Notes under the pieces: generated by a model | What the model saw: only the letters and a program-made list of their open reading frames with translations | The model's database searches: none | What the model was told of the DNA's origin: nothing | Translations under genes and position numbers: made by a program | Part shown: positions 1-6,993 of the stretch, one piece after another | How positions within the stretch are numbered: the first letter of the stretch is position 1 | How the letters are laid out: each line of letters opens with the position of its first letter | Source of the DNA: RGIG426 sp045598965 | GTDB lineage: Bacteria; Bacillota; Clostridia; Oscillospirales; Acutalibacteraceae | Direction of reading: 5' to 3' | Assembly (NCBI GenBank): GCA_045598965.1 | Contig: JAZRVH010000016.1 | Location: 1-64,000 of the forward strand | DNA: 64,000 nt

Positions 1-11
1 TTCTCTTTCAT
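1..11 (-). CDS. 5' end of a gene running off the window (partial)
   Basis: Only the first codons (ATG AAA GAG, Met-Lys-Glu) are in the window, read on the minus strand from position 11. The call rests on an AAGGAGG ribosome binding site at 20-26, about eight bases before the ATG. The product cannot be identified. Its ribosome binding site lies at the edge of a 15-bp inverted repeat (see 21-76), so its translation may be structurally controlled. Confidence 0.45.
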
Positions 12-20
12 GATTAGGAC

Positions 21-76
21 CTCCTTGTTATATTTTTGTTGGGTTGGCGAACCTCAACTGCAAATATAACAAGGAG
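21..76 (-). promoter_or_regulatory. 15-bp inverted repeat that pairs with a ribosome binding site
   Basis: Positions 21-35 and 62-76 are perfectly complementary over 15 bp, with a 26-base loop. In a minus-strand transcript the 3' arm carries most of the AAGGAGG site of the gene starting at 11, so folding would block initiation. On the plus strand the same stem is followed by a T-rich run (77-86), so a plus-strand terminator is the alternative reading. Confidence 0.5.
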
Positions 77-106
77 TTTTCTTTTTGTCCATAGCTAAAG
101 CTTTTT

Positions 107-129
107 AACCACTGGCAGAGCCAGTGGTT
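107..129. terminator. Short terminator-like hairpin
   Basis: A 10-bp perfect stem (107-116 with 120-129) and a three-base loop lie between the partial gene at the left edge and the gene ending at 194. The plus side is followed by a short T-rich stretch. Direction is uncertain. Confidence 0.4.
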
Positions 130-141
130 GTTTTATGAATA

Positions 142-180
142 AAAAAATCCTGCGAAAAACTATGTTTTCGCAGGATTTTT
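142..180 (-). terminator. Intrinsic terminator after the Pro/Ala-repeat protein gene
   Basis: Near-perfect stem (142-158 with 165-180) built on the core AATCCTGCGAAAA, flanked on both sides by A/T runs, so it could work in both directions. It sits just past the stop codon at 194 of the minus-strand gene. Confidence 0.75.
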
Positions 181-193
181 GGAGACTAATCGT

Positions 194-2173
194 TTAGAAA
201 AAATCGTATTTGTCGACGATGTCCGGCTCGCTGGAAACGATCTCACAATCCTTGTTGACCGTAACCTTGATGTATTTGCCGTAATGGCAACCGTCCCAAT
301 CCGCCGTAATTTCCATACGTTTGGATTTATCAAACGTAACCTCTTGCCCACCTTCGGACAGATAAAAATCTACGGTTTTACCGGCTTTCAAGGCATCAAT
401 GGAAGACCGAACCTTTCCGTTGGACTCCCCAAAATACGACGTAACCACCAGGGATTTCAGTGCACGGACATTCGCCAAATCGGTGCGTTGACGGGAGCTT
501 TCCATAGCTTCGCTATACGCCTCACCGATAATGGCCGCATCCTTCAGGTTTTCGTCGATGTTATCACCCAATTTTTCGAAATCATTTTCACTTGCAGCGG
601 CAACATCAAACTCCTCACCTTTCGCAAACTCTCTGAGCTTCGGTTTAGAGGAAATAACGTATTTCATCGTCAACTCGCCGTCGAAATCCTCCGTCAACTC
701 GCCCAAATCCGAGCTGTTGATACCCACCGTCAAGCTGTCGGAAGTGGCTTTCACCGTGAAGCTGAGTTCCATATCTTCCTCGTCGATTTCAACAGTCGTT
801 TTGCCGGTATCGGAGGCGTAGGTGACTTTCATCACCTCGTCCTCATCCTCATCGAGAATGGTGTAGGTCTCCACCTTACCGTCTTTCTCACCTTTCAAAG
901 CACCAACCAAATCGTCGTCGCTGTAAATCTCCACATTTTGCAAACGGAAATCGCCGCCGAGGAAACGAATTTCCGCCGTGTCCCCCTCATCCGGAACAAA
1001 CTGGATAGCGGCAAACGCCCCTTTATAGAGGTAGAATTTCACCTCTACGGGATCTTCGTCCGACTCTTTAAGCGAATCAATCTCGTCGTCCAAATCAGCA
1101 AACACGTCGTCCATATCCAAATCCACAGATTCGAACAGGTCTTCATAGCCTTTCATGGAATCTTTCAAGTAACTGCGGAAAATCTTTAAGAAATCCGCCG
1201 CATCTTTCGGAGAGAACTCGAAGCTATAGCCTTTGCACTTGCGGGATTCCCCATCAACCGTGAAATTCTTTGCATCAATTTTTTCAAACTCAAATTCGTC
1301 AACCTTGGCCTTGATATCCTCCGCCAATTTTTCGGAATCGCCCTCGGTATCCAGGTTGTACAAAGCGTCCAGCACCTTGTTTACGTCTTTTTGGGAGAAA
1401 TCGTATTCGTCGAGCAGTTCGCTCAAGTATCCGTCCTTTTCGTTTTTGTAGTCGTAAACAAAGGTCTGGGCAAACACCGGAGTGAGTTGCATTTTCAGTT
1501 GAGAGTCATTCAGCTCCGCCAAAACGGATAAATCCTTTTTGTCAACTTGTTTTGCCGTCACGCCCATTTGATATTTTTTGTCGCAACGCAGAGCAAAAGC
1601 GTTGATATCAATTTGAATATCCTCCGCTTTGCCGGAGGCTTCAATTTCCACACTCATATTGTCGGTATCCGGCGTAAACACACGTAAATCGTTGCCCAGT
1701 TGGCCGAAATCGTTAAAGGTTTTGGCAAGACCGTCGGAAATAGCTTTTTTCGGGTTGTTTGCCGCAACCGCAAAATACGCTCCGACGCCAATCGCCAACG
1801 CCGCAAGTACCGCAAGCACAATCCACAGCCATTTTTTGCCGCTCTTTTTCGGTTCCATCGCAGGCCAGCTCACGCCGCCGGAAGGCATCGTCGGCATCGT
1901 CGGAACCGCCGGAGCGGTCGGAGCGGCCGGAGCAGCATACGGGTTCGCCGTCGGTTGAGCCGGAACCGCCGGAGCGGTCGGGGCGGCCGGAGCAGCATAC
2001 GGATTCGCCGTCGGTTGGGCCGGAACCGCCGGGGCGGTCGGGGCGGTCGGAGCAGCATACGGATTCGCCGCCGGTTGAGCCGGAGCGGCCGGAGCGGTCG
2101 GGATATGGTTGGCAAACGGATTGTCGTTATTCGCAATCGGTTTACCGGTCATCGGATCAAATTTCTGTTCCAC
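194..2173 (-). CDS. Membrane-anchored protein with Pro/Ala-rich N-terminal repeats, function unknown
   Basis: 659 residues. The start is a GTG at 2173 with GGAGG about seven bases upstream. Residues about 20-95 are three or so copies of a 20-residue Pro/Ala repeat containing ANPYAAP, followed by Gly-rich sequence, a basic stretch (KKSGKK) and one strong membrane helix at about 113-138. The remaining 500 residues are acidic and should lie outside the cell as a single-pass type II topology. No catalytic motif was recognised. The Pro/Ala head plus one helix plus a long extracytoplasmic part resembles uncharacterised Clostridia surface proteins; this is description, not a family assignment. No promoter is evident in the short gap to the gene upstream, so read-through past the hairpin at 2211-2239 is possible. 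Confidence 0.8.
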   Translation of the reverse strand: MEQKFDPMTGKPIANNDNPFANHIPTAPAAPAQPAANPYAAPTAPTAPAVPAQPTANPYAAPAAPTAPAVPAQPTANPYAAPAAPTAPAVPTMPTMPSGGVSWPAMEPKKSGKKWLWIVLAVLAALAIGVGAYFAVAANNPKKAISDGLAKTFNDFGQLGNDLRVFTPDTDNMSVEIEASGKAEDIQIDINAFALRCDKKYQMGVTAKQVDKKDLSVLAELNDSQLKMQLTPVFAQTFVYDYKNEKDGYLSELLDEYDFSQKDVNKVLDALYNLDTEGDSEKLAEDIKAKVDEFEFEKIDAKNFTVDGESRKCKGYSFEFSPKDAADFLKIFRSYLKDSMKGYEDLFESVDLDMDDVFADLDDEIDSLKESDEDPVEVKFYLYKGAFAAIQFVPDEGDTAEIRFLGGDFRLQNVEIYSDDDLVGALKGEKDGKVETYTILDEDEDEVMKVTYASDTGKTTVEIDEEDMELSFTVKATSDSLTVGINSSDLGELTEDFDGELTMKYVISSKPKLREFAKGEEFDVAAASENDFEKLGDNIDENLKDAAIIGEAYSEAMESSRQRTDLANVRALKSLVVTSYFGESNGKVRSSIDALKAGKTVDFYLSEGGQEVTFDKSKRMEITADWDGCHYGKYIKVTVNKDCEIVSSEPDIVDKYDFF

Positions 2174-2210
2174 AGTAAAATCCTCCTCTTAATATCGCTA
2201 ATACGTGAAA

Positions 2211-2239
2211 GACCTCCGAAGTGTTCGGAGGTCTGTTTT
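2211..2239. terminator. Terminator hairpin between two minus-strand genes
   Basis: 10-bp perfect stem (2211-2220 with 2224-2233) with a three-base loop. It follows the stop of the minus-strand gene at 2240-2818. The strongest T-run is on the plus side, so termination on the minus strand may be partial and allow read-through into the next gene. Confidence 0.6.
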
Positions 2240-2818
2240 TTAGATTTTCACCCACATGGCCGGTCGAATACCGTGAACCTTCACATCCACTGCACCGCCG
2301 TACACACAGACGTTTCCGTCCTGCAAAACGCAGGCAACCTTTTTCTTATCGTAACCCGGAGTACGAAGCAACCAGCCGCACTCGCCCACCGAGTTGATAT
2401 ATCCGGCTTGAAGATACACACGAGCGTTGGACCACGCACGGCGTTTGTCTTCGTTTCTAAACAGTTTCTCCGCTTCCTCGGCAGACAACAAAAACACCTT
2501 GTCGTTGGTATCCGCACCGCCACACACGCCATAAGCGTTGCAAGGCGTAGTCACTGTGGTTTCGAGAATTTTCTTTTGTTCGGTCTTGTTGAACGCCATC
2601 TCAAAGAACTCGCCGTTCAAAAACGCACGCACATCCGAAGTTTCCCACGTAGTCTCAGAGCCGTCCGCCTTGTACGGAATACACTCCATACCGTTTTTGG
2701 CGATAACCAGTGCACGGTCGCCCTCTTTGGCAACCTTCAGCACAATCCATTCGGCCTTTTTCGGAGCTTCCTCATCCGGGAAGTAGGAGCCCATCGTAAT
2801 AATTTCGCCCTTTTTCAT
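2240..2818 (-). CDS. DUF6273-type domain protein
   Basis: 192 residues from the ATG at 2818, chosen because AGGAGG lies about eight bases before it; the longer open frame upstream has no such site. The central part (WIVL near residue 25, then a Tyr-rich strand, then TWETSDVRAFLN near residue 60) matches the pattern of DUF6273, a domain common in Clostridia and often found on secreted or LRR proteins. No signal peptide or membrane segment is visible, so it is probably cytoplasmic or part of a larger assembly. Function unknown. It has its own promoter at 2853-2881. Confidence 0.75.
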   Translation of the reverse strand: MKKGEIITMGSYFPDEEAPKKAEWIVLKVAKEGDRALVIAKNGMECIPYKADGSETTWETSDVRAFLNGEFFEMAFNKTEQKKILETTVTTPCNAYGVCGGADTNDKVFLLSAEEAEKLFRNEDKRRAWSNARVYLQAGYINSVGECGWLLRTPGYDKKKVACVLQDGNVCVYGGAVDVKVHGIRPAMWVKI

Positions 2819-2852
2819 TTTAATTCCTCCTGTTTTAAAAAATACCGTGAAT

Positions 2853-2881
2853 ATTTTACTCGAAAAAGGTCGGATTGTCAA
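2853..2881 (-). promoter_or_regulatory. SigA-type promoter for the DUF6273 gene
   Basis: On the minus strand TTGACA (2876-2881) and TAAAAT (2853-2858) are separated by exactly 17 bp, about 35 bp upstream of the ATG at 2818. Confidence 0.75.
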
Positions 2882-2933
2882 GCATTTAGCGATTATTTAT
2901 GCGAAAAACATTAAAAACCACAAGATACGGGTT

Positions 2934-4532
2934 TCATTCACAAGAAATCGCCTCAATCATCCACTCAGCACAGCGAATACCGTCCACCGCCGACGAGGTA
3001 ATTCCACCGGCATAGCCGGCACCCTCGCCGCAGGGATAGAGCCCTCGTATAGCGGATTGACCGCCATCGTCCCGCACCATGCGAACCGGCGACGATGAAC
3101 GGGTTTCCACACCAGTCAACACCGCTTCTTCTCGGTCAAAACCTTGTAGCTTCCTTCCCATCAGCGGCAAACCCTCTTTCAGCGACCGAGAAACAAACGG
3201 CGGCAAGCAGTCCCGCAAATCACAAGGCGTAACCCCACGTGGATACGATGGTATCACTTCGCCGAACCCGGTAGACGGTCGGTCAACAAGGAAATCCCCC
3301 ACCGTTTGAGAGGGAGCTTTATAGCCACCGCCTCCGAGCAAAAAGGCATCACGCTCCATCTTTCGTTGAAGCTTTACGCCGGCGAGCGGGTGTTCCGAGC
3401 CAAAATCCTCCGGTGCCACTCCGACCAACACCGCACTGTTCGAGTTCTCCGCATCACGGGCGAAGCGGCTCATACCGTTGACCGCCACACCGCCCGTTTC
3501 CGAAGCGGCGGCGACAACCGTGCCACCGGGGCACATACAAAATGTATACACCCCTCGACCCGTTTTTGGACGAACTGCCAGCCGATAGTCGGCGGCGGAC
3601 AAGGCGGGGTGATTGGCGAATTTTCCGTATTGGGCACGGTCAATCCATTCCCGTTTGTGTTCAATCCGCACACCGACGGCAAAGGGCTTTTGAAGCATCG
3701 TCACCCCACGGTTTAACAGCATTTCGACCGTGTCACGGGCACTGTGTCCAATGGCAAAGATTGCCTGCTCGCAGGGCAAAATCTCCCGCCCATTCGACGT
3801 ATCAAGCACCAGTGCCGACAAAGCACCGTTTTTGGTTTCAATATCGGTGACGCAGGTGGAAAAACGAACCGTTGCCCCCGTTTCCAAAAGCTCTCGCCGC
3901 AGTTCCTTTACAGTGGCTTTCAGGCGGTCTGTTCCCACGTGCGGACGTGCCTGCCAAAGCAAATCCTCCGCATCTCCGGCTTTGGCGAGAGTCTCAAGAA
4001 CAAAGCGGATGCGTTCGTCTTTAATGCCGGTGTTGAGCTTGCCGTCAGAAAACGTTCCCGCTCCCCCCTCACCGAACTGAACGTTGGAATGAGGGTCAAG
4101 CTGACCGGTCTGTTCGAAGGCTTCCACAGAAACCGTGCGAGCATCGACGTCTTGGCCCCGTTCAATCAGCACGGGTTTTAATCCCGCTCGAGATAAAATC
4201 AACGCCGCAAATAGTCCCGCCGGACCGCTTCCCACCACTACCGGCGGATGAAGCGGAGTTTTGGCAACCGTTGGCTGCTTATAAACCAGCGGAGTAAACA
4301 CCGTGATTTGGTCGTTTTTTAACCGCTTCACGAGTGCTCTTTCGTCCCCTTTCACGGTCACATCCAGCGAAAACAAAAACGACACTTGCTCCCGTCGGGC
4401 ATCCACCGAGCGTTTGGCGACCACGCAGGAAAGCAAATCGTTTGGGGATATTTTCAATTTTTTGGCAGCCGCAGTACGCAAGTCGCTGTCTTTATACGAA
4501 AGCGGAAGCGACACGGAGGTAACTCGAATCAT
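2934..4532 (-). CDS. FAD-dependent oxidoreductase of the COG2509 type
   Basis: 532 residues from the ATG at 4532; GGAGGG lies six bases upstream and the ATG overlaps the stop of the preceding flavoprotein gene (ATGA), which argues for translational coupling. After an N-terminal region of about 85 residues comes the dinucleotide-binding motif GSGPAGLFAALILSRAG (near residue 100), then an acidic/Arg motif and FGEGGAGTFSDGKL, and a C-terminal FAD motif GLYPCGEGAGYAGG. This order is that of the uncharacterised NAD(FAD)-utilising dehydrogenases. The substrate is unknown. Cytoplasmic. Confidence 0.85.
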   Translation of the reverse strand: MIRVTSVSLPLSYKDSDLRTAAAKKLKISPNDLLSCVVAKRSVDARREQVSFLFSLDVTVKGDERALVKRLKNDQITVFTPLVYKQPTVAKTPLHPPVVVGSGPAGLFAALILSRAGLKPVLIERGQDVDARTVSVEAFEQTGQLDPHSNVQFGEGGAGTFSDGKLNTGIKDERIRFVLETLAKAGDAEDLLWQARPHVGTDRLKATVKELRRELLETGATVRFSTCVTDIETKNGALSALVLDTSNGREILPCEQAIFAIGHSARDTVEMLLNRGVTMLQKPFAVGVRIEHKREWIDRAQYGKFANHPALSAADYRLAVRPKTGRGVYTFCMCPGGTVVAAASETGGVAVNGMSRFARDAENSNSAVLVGVAPEDFGSEHPLAGVKLQRKMERDAFLLGGGGYKAPSQTVGDFLVDRPSTGFGEVIPSYPRGVTPCDLRDCLPPFVSRSLKEGLPLMGRKLQGFDREEAVLTGVETRSSSPVRMVRDDGGQSAIRGLYPCGEGAGYAGGITSSAVDGIRCAEWMIEAISCE

Positions 4533-5785
4533 TTGTTGCCCTCCTGCCCGATGGCGTTCGCCGCCACAAATGCCGACGCCCACGCAAACTGCAAATTGAA
4601 CCCGCCGCAATCACCGTCGATGTCCAGCACCTCGCCGACAGCATACAATCCACGATGACGTTTTGACTCCATGGTATGGGCATCAAATGCATCGGTTTTA
4701 AGCCCGCCCGCCGTCACCTGTGCCGCACCGAAGCCGGTGGTGCCGAAAACAGAAAATTCCCAGCATTTCAGCGTTTTGGCAAGCAGACGTAATTCCTTAT
4801 CCGAAAGAGAGCTCACTTTGCGTGTAAAGGGCAATACCTTTGCGGCTTTCATTGCCGTTTGACCCACACGACGTTGTAAAAGTCCCGTCAAAAAATCCTC
4901 CAGCAATCGAGAACCCAAGTCCGCCCGCCGCCGTGTCAGCTCCTCAAGAACCTCCGCTTCACACATATCCGGAAAAAGATCCAGCGAAAGGGTCAATGTC
5001 CCTTGTTTTTTTCGCTCCCATTCTCCCGCAAGACGGGATACCTGCATCACCGCAGGGCCGGATAATCCGTAGTCCGCAAACAGAACCTCGCCGGTTTCGC
5101 ACACAATCTTTTTGCCGTTCGTCAACGTCACCGCCGCATCCACCCGCAAGCCTTTCATCGCTTTGACAAAGGTGGTGTCGGTTTTGAGCGTTACAATAGA
5201 CGGGGTTAACGAGGTGCGTTCATAGCCGAGAGCTTCTGCCAGCACATAGCCGTCACTGCATCCGCCCAATTTCGGCGAGGCACAGCCGCCCGCCGCCAGC
5301 ACCACGTTCTTGGCGTAAAGGTGATTCACTTCACAATCGTCACTTTCCGTCTGTACCTCGTATCCCCCGTTTTTGGGTGTAATTTTGGTGACAGAGGAGG
5401 AGCAAATCACATCCACTCCCGCTTCGTCCAGTGCCAATCGCAAGCAATCCAGCACCGCCGCCGCCGAAGCACATTCGGGGTAAATTCTGCCGTTCGGACG
5501 CACCTCGGTTTTTACACCGACAGAAGCAAAAAAGTCCCGAACATCATTCGGAGAAAACGCCTCTAAGGCAAAGGCGGCAAAAGAGGCGTTTTGCCCGTGA
5601 TAGCGGGATACATTGGCGTGGATATTGGACAAATTGCAGGTACCGTTTCCGGTTGCCAACAACTTTTTTCCGACACGTGACGCTTTTTCCAGAACCGTCA
5701 CCGTTTTGTGCGGACAACGACGTTTCAGCATAAGGGCACCGCACAATCCGGCGGCACCGCCGCCAATAAACACAGCATCCGTCAT
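4529..5785 (-). CDS. NAD(P)/FAD-dependent oxidoreductase, BaiN/HI0933-like family
   Basis: 418 residues from the ATG at 5785, which has GAGGAGG at good spacing; an ATG further upstream lacks one. It begins directly with the Rossmann motif GGGAAGLCGALML, has GNGTCNLSN near residue 50, VLAAGGCASPKLG in the middle and the C-terminal GLYAVGEVLDIDGDCGGFN FAD signature, in the HI0933/YhiN order. Some relatives are flavoprotein reductases of bile acid intermediates (BaiN), but the family is broad and the substrate here is not known. First gene of a two-gene minus-strand operon. Confidence 0.85.
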   Translation of the reverse strand: MTDAVFIGGGAAGLCGALMLKRRCPHKTVTVLEKASRVGKKLLATGNGTCNLSNIHANVSRYHGQNASFAAFALEAFSPNDVRDFFASVGVKTEVRPNGRIYPECASAAAVLDCLRLALDEAGVDVICSSSVTKITPKNGGYEVQTESDDCEVNHLYAKNVVLAAGGCASPKLGGCSDGYVLAEALGYERTSLTPSIVTLKTDTTFVKAMKGLRVDAAVTLTNGKKIVCETGEVLFADYGLSGPAVMQVSRLAGEWERKKQGTLTLSLDLFPDMCEAEVLEELTRRRADLGSRLLEDFLTGLLQRRVGQTAMKAAKVLPFTRKVSSLSDKELRLLAKTLKCWEFSVFGTTGFGAAQVTAGGLKTDAFDAHTMESKRHRGLYAVGEVLDIDGDCGGFNLQFAWASAFVAANAIGQEGNK

Positions 5786-5820
5786 TCGGGACACCTCCTC
5801 TTCGAATTTTCTTTGTCTAA

Positions 5821-5849
5821 GTATAGCATTTTTTATTGGGATTATCAAG
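5821..5849 (-). promoter_or_regulatory. Promoter for the two flavoprotein genes
   Basis: Minus-strand TTGATA (5844-5849) and TATACT (5821-5826) with a 17-bp spacer, about 36 bp upstream of the ATG at 5785. It lies back to back with the plus-strand promoter of mnmA. Confidence 0.75.
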
Positions 5850-5858
5850 TAATTTTGT

Positions 5859-5887
5859 TGCGTTTTCGGAACTTTCGTGCTATACTG
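5859..5887 (+). promoter_or_regulatory. Probable promoter for mnmA
   Basis: TTGCGT (5859-5864), 17 bp, TATACT (5882-5887), about 35 bp upstream of the GTG at 5922. The -10 box is strong and the -35 box is weak. Confidence 0.6.
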
Positions 5888-5921
5888 ATTAGGATTAAGG
5901 TTTATTTAAGGAGGTGTCGGC

Positions 5922-6965
5922 GTGGCAAAGCGTGTGTTGGTCGCCATGAGTGGCGGTGTGGACAGTGCTGTCGCAACGCTCTTGCTGAAAGAGCAAGGCT
6001 ATGATGTCACCGGCATCACCTTAAAACTACTCCCTACAAACGACGCCGACAAAGCGATTGCGGACGCAAAACAAGCCGCCGACACTCTGGACATTCCCCA
6101 TATAGCGTTGGACTTATGCGATGCCTTTGAAAAGCACGTTATCTCCCCTTTTGCCGAGGCGTATGTTGCGGGACGCACCCCTAATCCTTGTATTCTTTGT
6201 AACCGGGCTATCAAATTCGGGGCTCTTTTCGATTATGCAACCGGAAACGGGTTTGACGCTCTTGCCACCGGTCATTATGCCCGCATCACGGTCGATGCCG
6301 ACCAAACCCCGCACCTGCTGCGTGGACTTGACCGAAAGAAAGACCAGGCCTATGTACTGTATTCTCTGCCACGAGAAATCCTGCACCGTATTCTCCTCCC
6401 TTTGGGAGAACTGGATAAGTCCGCTGTCAAAGACCTTGCAAAACAACACGGCTTTGTCAGTGCCGGCTCAAAGGAAAGTCAGGACATCTGCTTTATTCCC
6501 GACGGCGACTACGCCCGTTACCTAAAAGAACAACGGGGCATACGCACTATGCCCGGCGATTTTGTCAATCTGGCGGGCGACGTTATCGGCAAGCATGACG
6601 GCTGTATTCGCTTTACGGTCGGTCAACGCAAAGGGCTTGGCATGGGCTTCGGAAAACCCATGTTTGTGGTCAGCAAAAACCCCGCCACCGGACAAGTCAC
6701 CTTAGGCGACGAATGCGATCTGTTTGCATCAGCCCTTACCGCTACCGATGTAAACTGGCTGTGTGACCCCTCTCAATTACCCGAAACGCTCACCGCCAAA
6801 GCCCGCTATTCCCAAAAAGAGGCGACCGTTTCGGTCACCCCCACAAAAACCGGTGCCACCGTCACCTTTTATGAACCCCAACGGGCATTAACCGTCGGAC
6901 AAGCCATCGTGTTTTACAACGGCGATGAGGTTGTGGGCGGCGGCACCATTCACACAATTTTGTAA
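5922..6965 (+). CDS. mnmA: tRNA-specific 2-thiouridylase MnmA
   Basis: 347 residues, the usual length. MnmA uses ATP and a persulfide carrier to thiolate uridine 34 of tRNA-Lys, -Glu and -Gln. The PP-loop SGGVDS is at residues 10-15. The two catalytic cysteines are in NPCILCN (about residue 90) and QDICFIPDG (about residue 189). The tRNA-binding GQRKGLGMGFG is near 230. The start is a GTG at 5922 after GGAGG. It heads a plus-strand run in which the calcium ATPase gene starts 28 bases after its stop. Confidence 0.95.
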   Translation: MAKRVLVAMSGGVDSAVATLLLKEQGYDVTGITLKLLPTNDADKAIADAKQAADTLDIPHIALDLCDAFEKHVISPFAEAYVAGRTPNPCILCNRAIKFGALFDYATGNGFDALATGHYARITVDADQTPHLLRGLDRKKDQAYVLYSLPREILHRILLPLGELDKSAVKDLAKQHGFVSAGSKESQDICFIPDGDYARYLKEQRGIRTMPGDFVNLAGDVIGKHDGCIRFTVGQRKGLGMGFGKPMFVVSKNPATGQVTLGDECDLFASALTATDVNWLCDPSQLPETLTAKARYSQKEATVSVTPTKTGATVTFYEPQRALTVGQAIVFYNGDEVVGGGTIHTIL

Positions 6966-6993
6966 AACCCATCCCAAAAAAGGAGTTGCTCTT

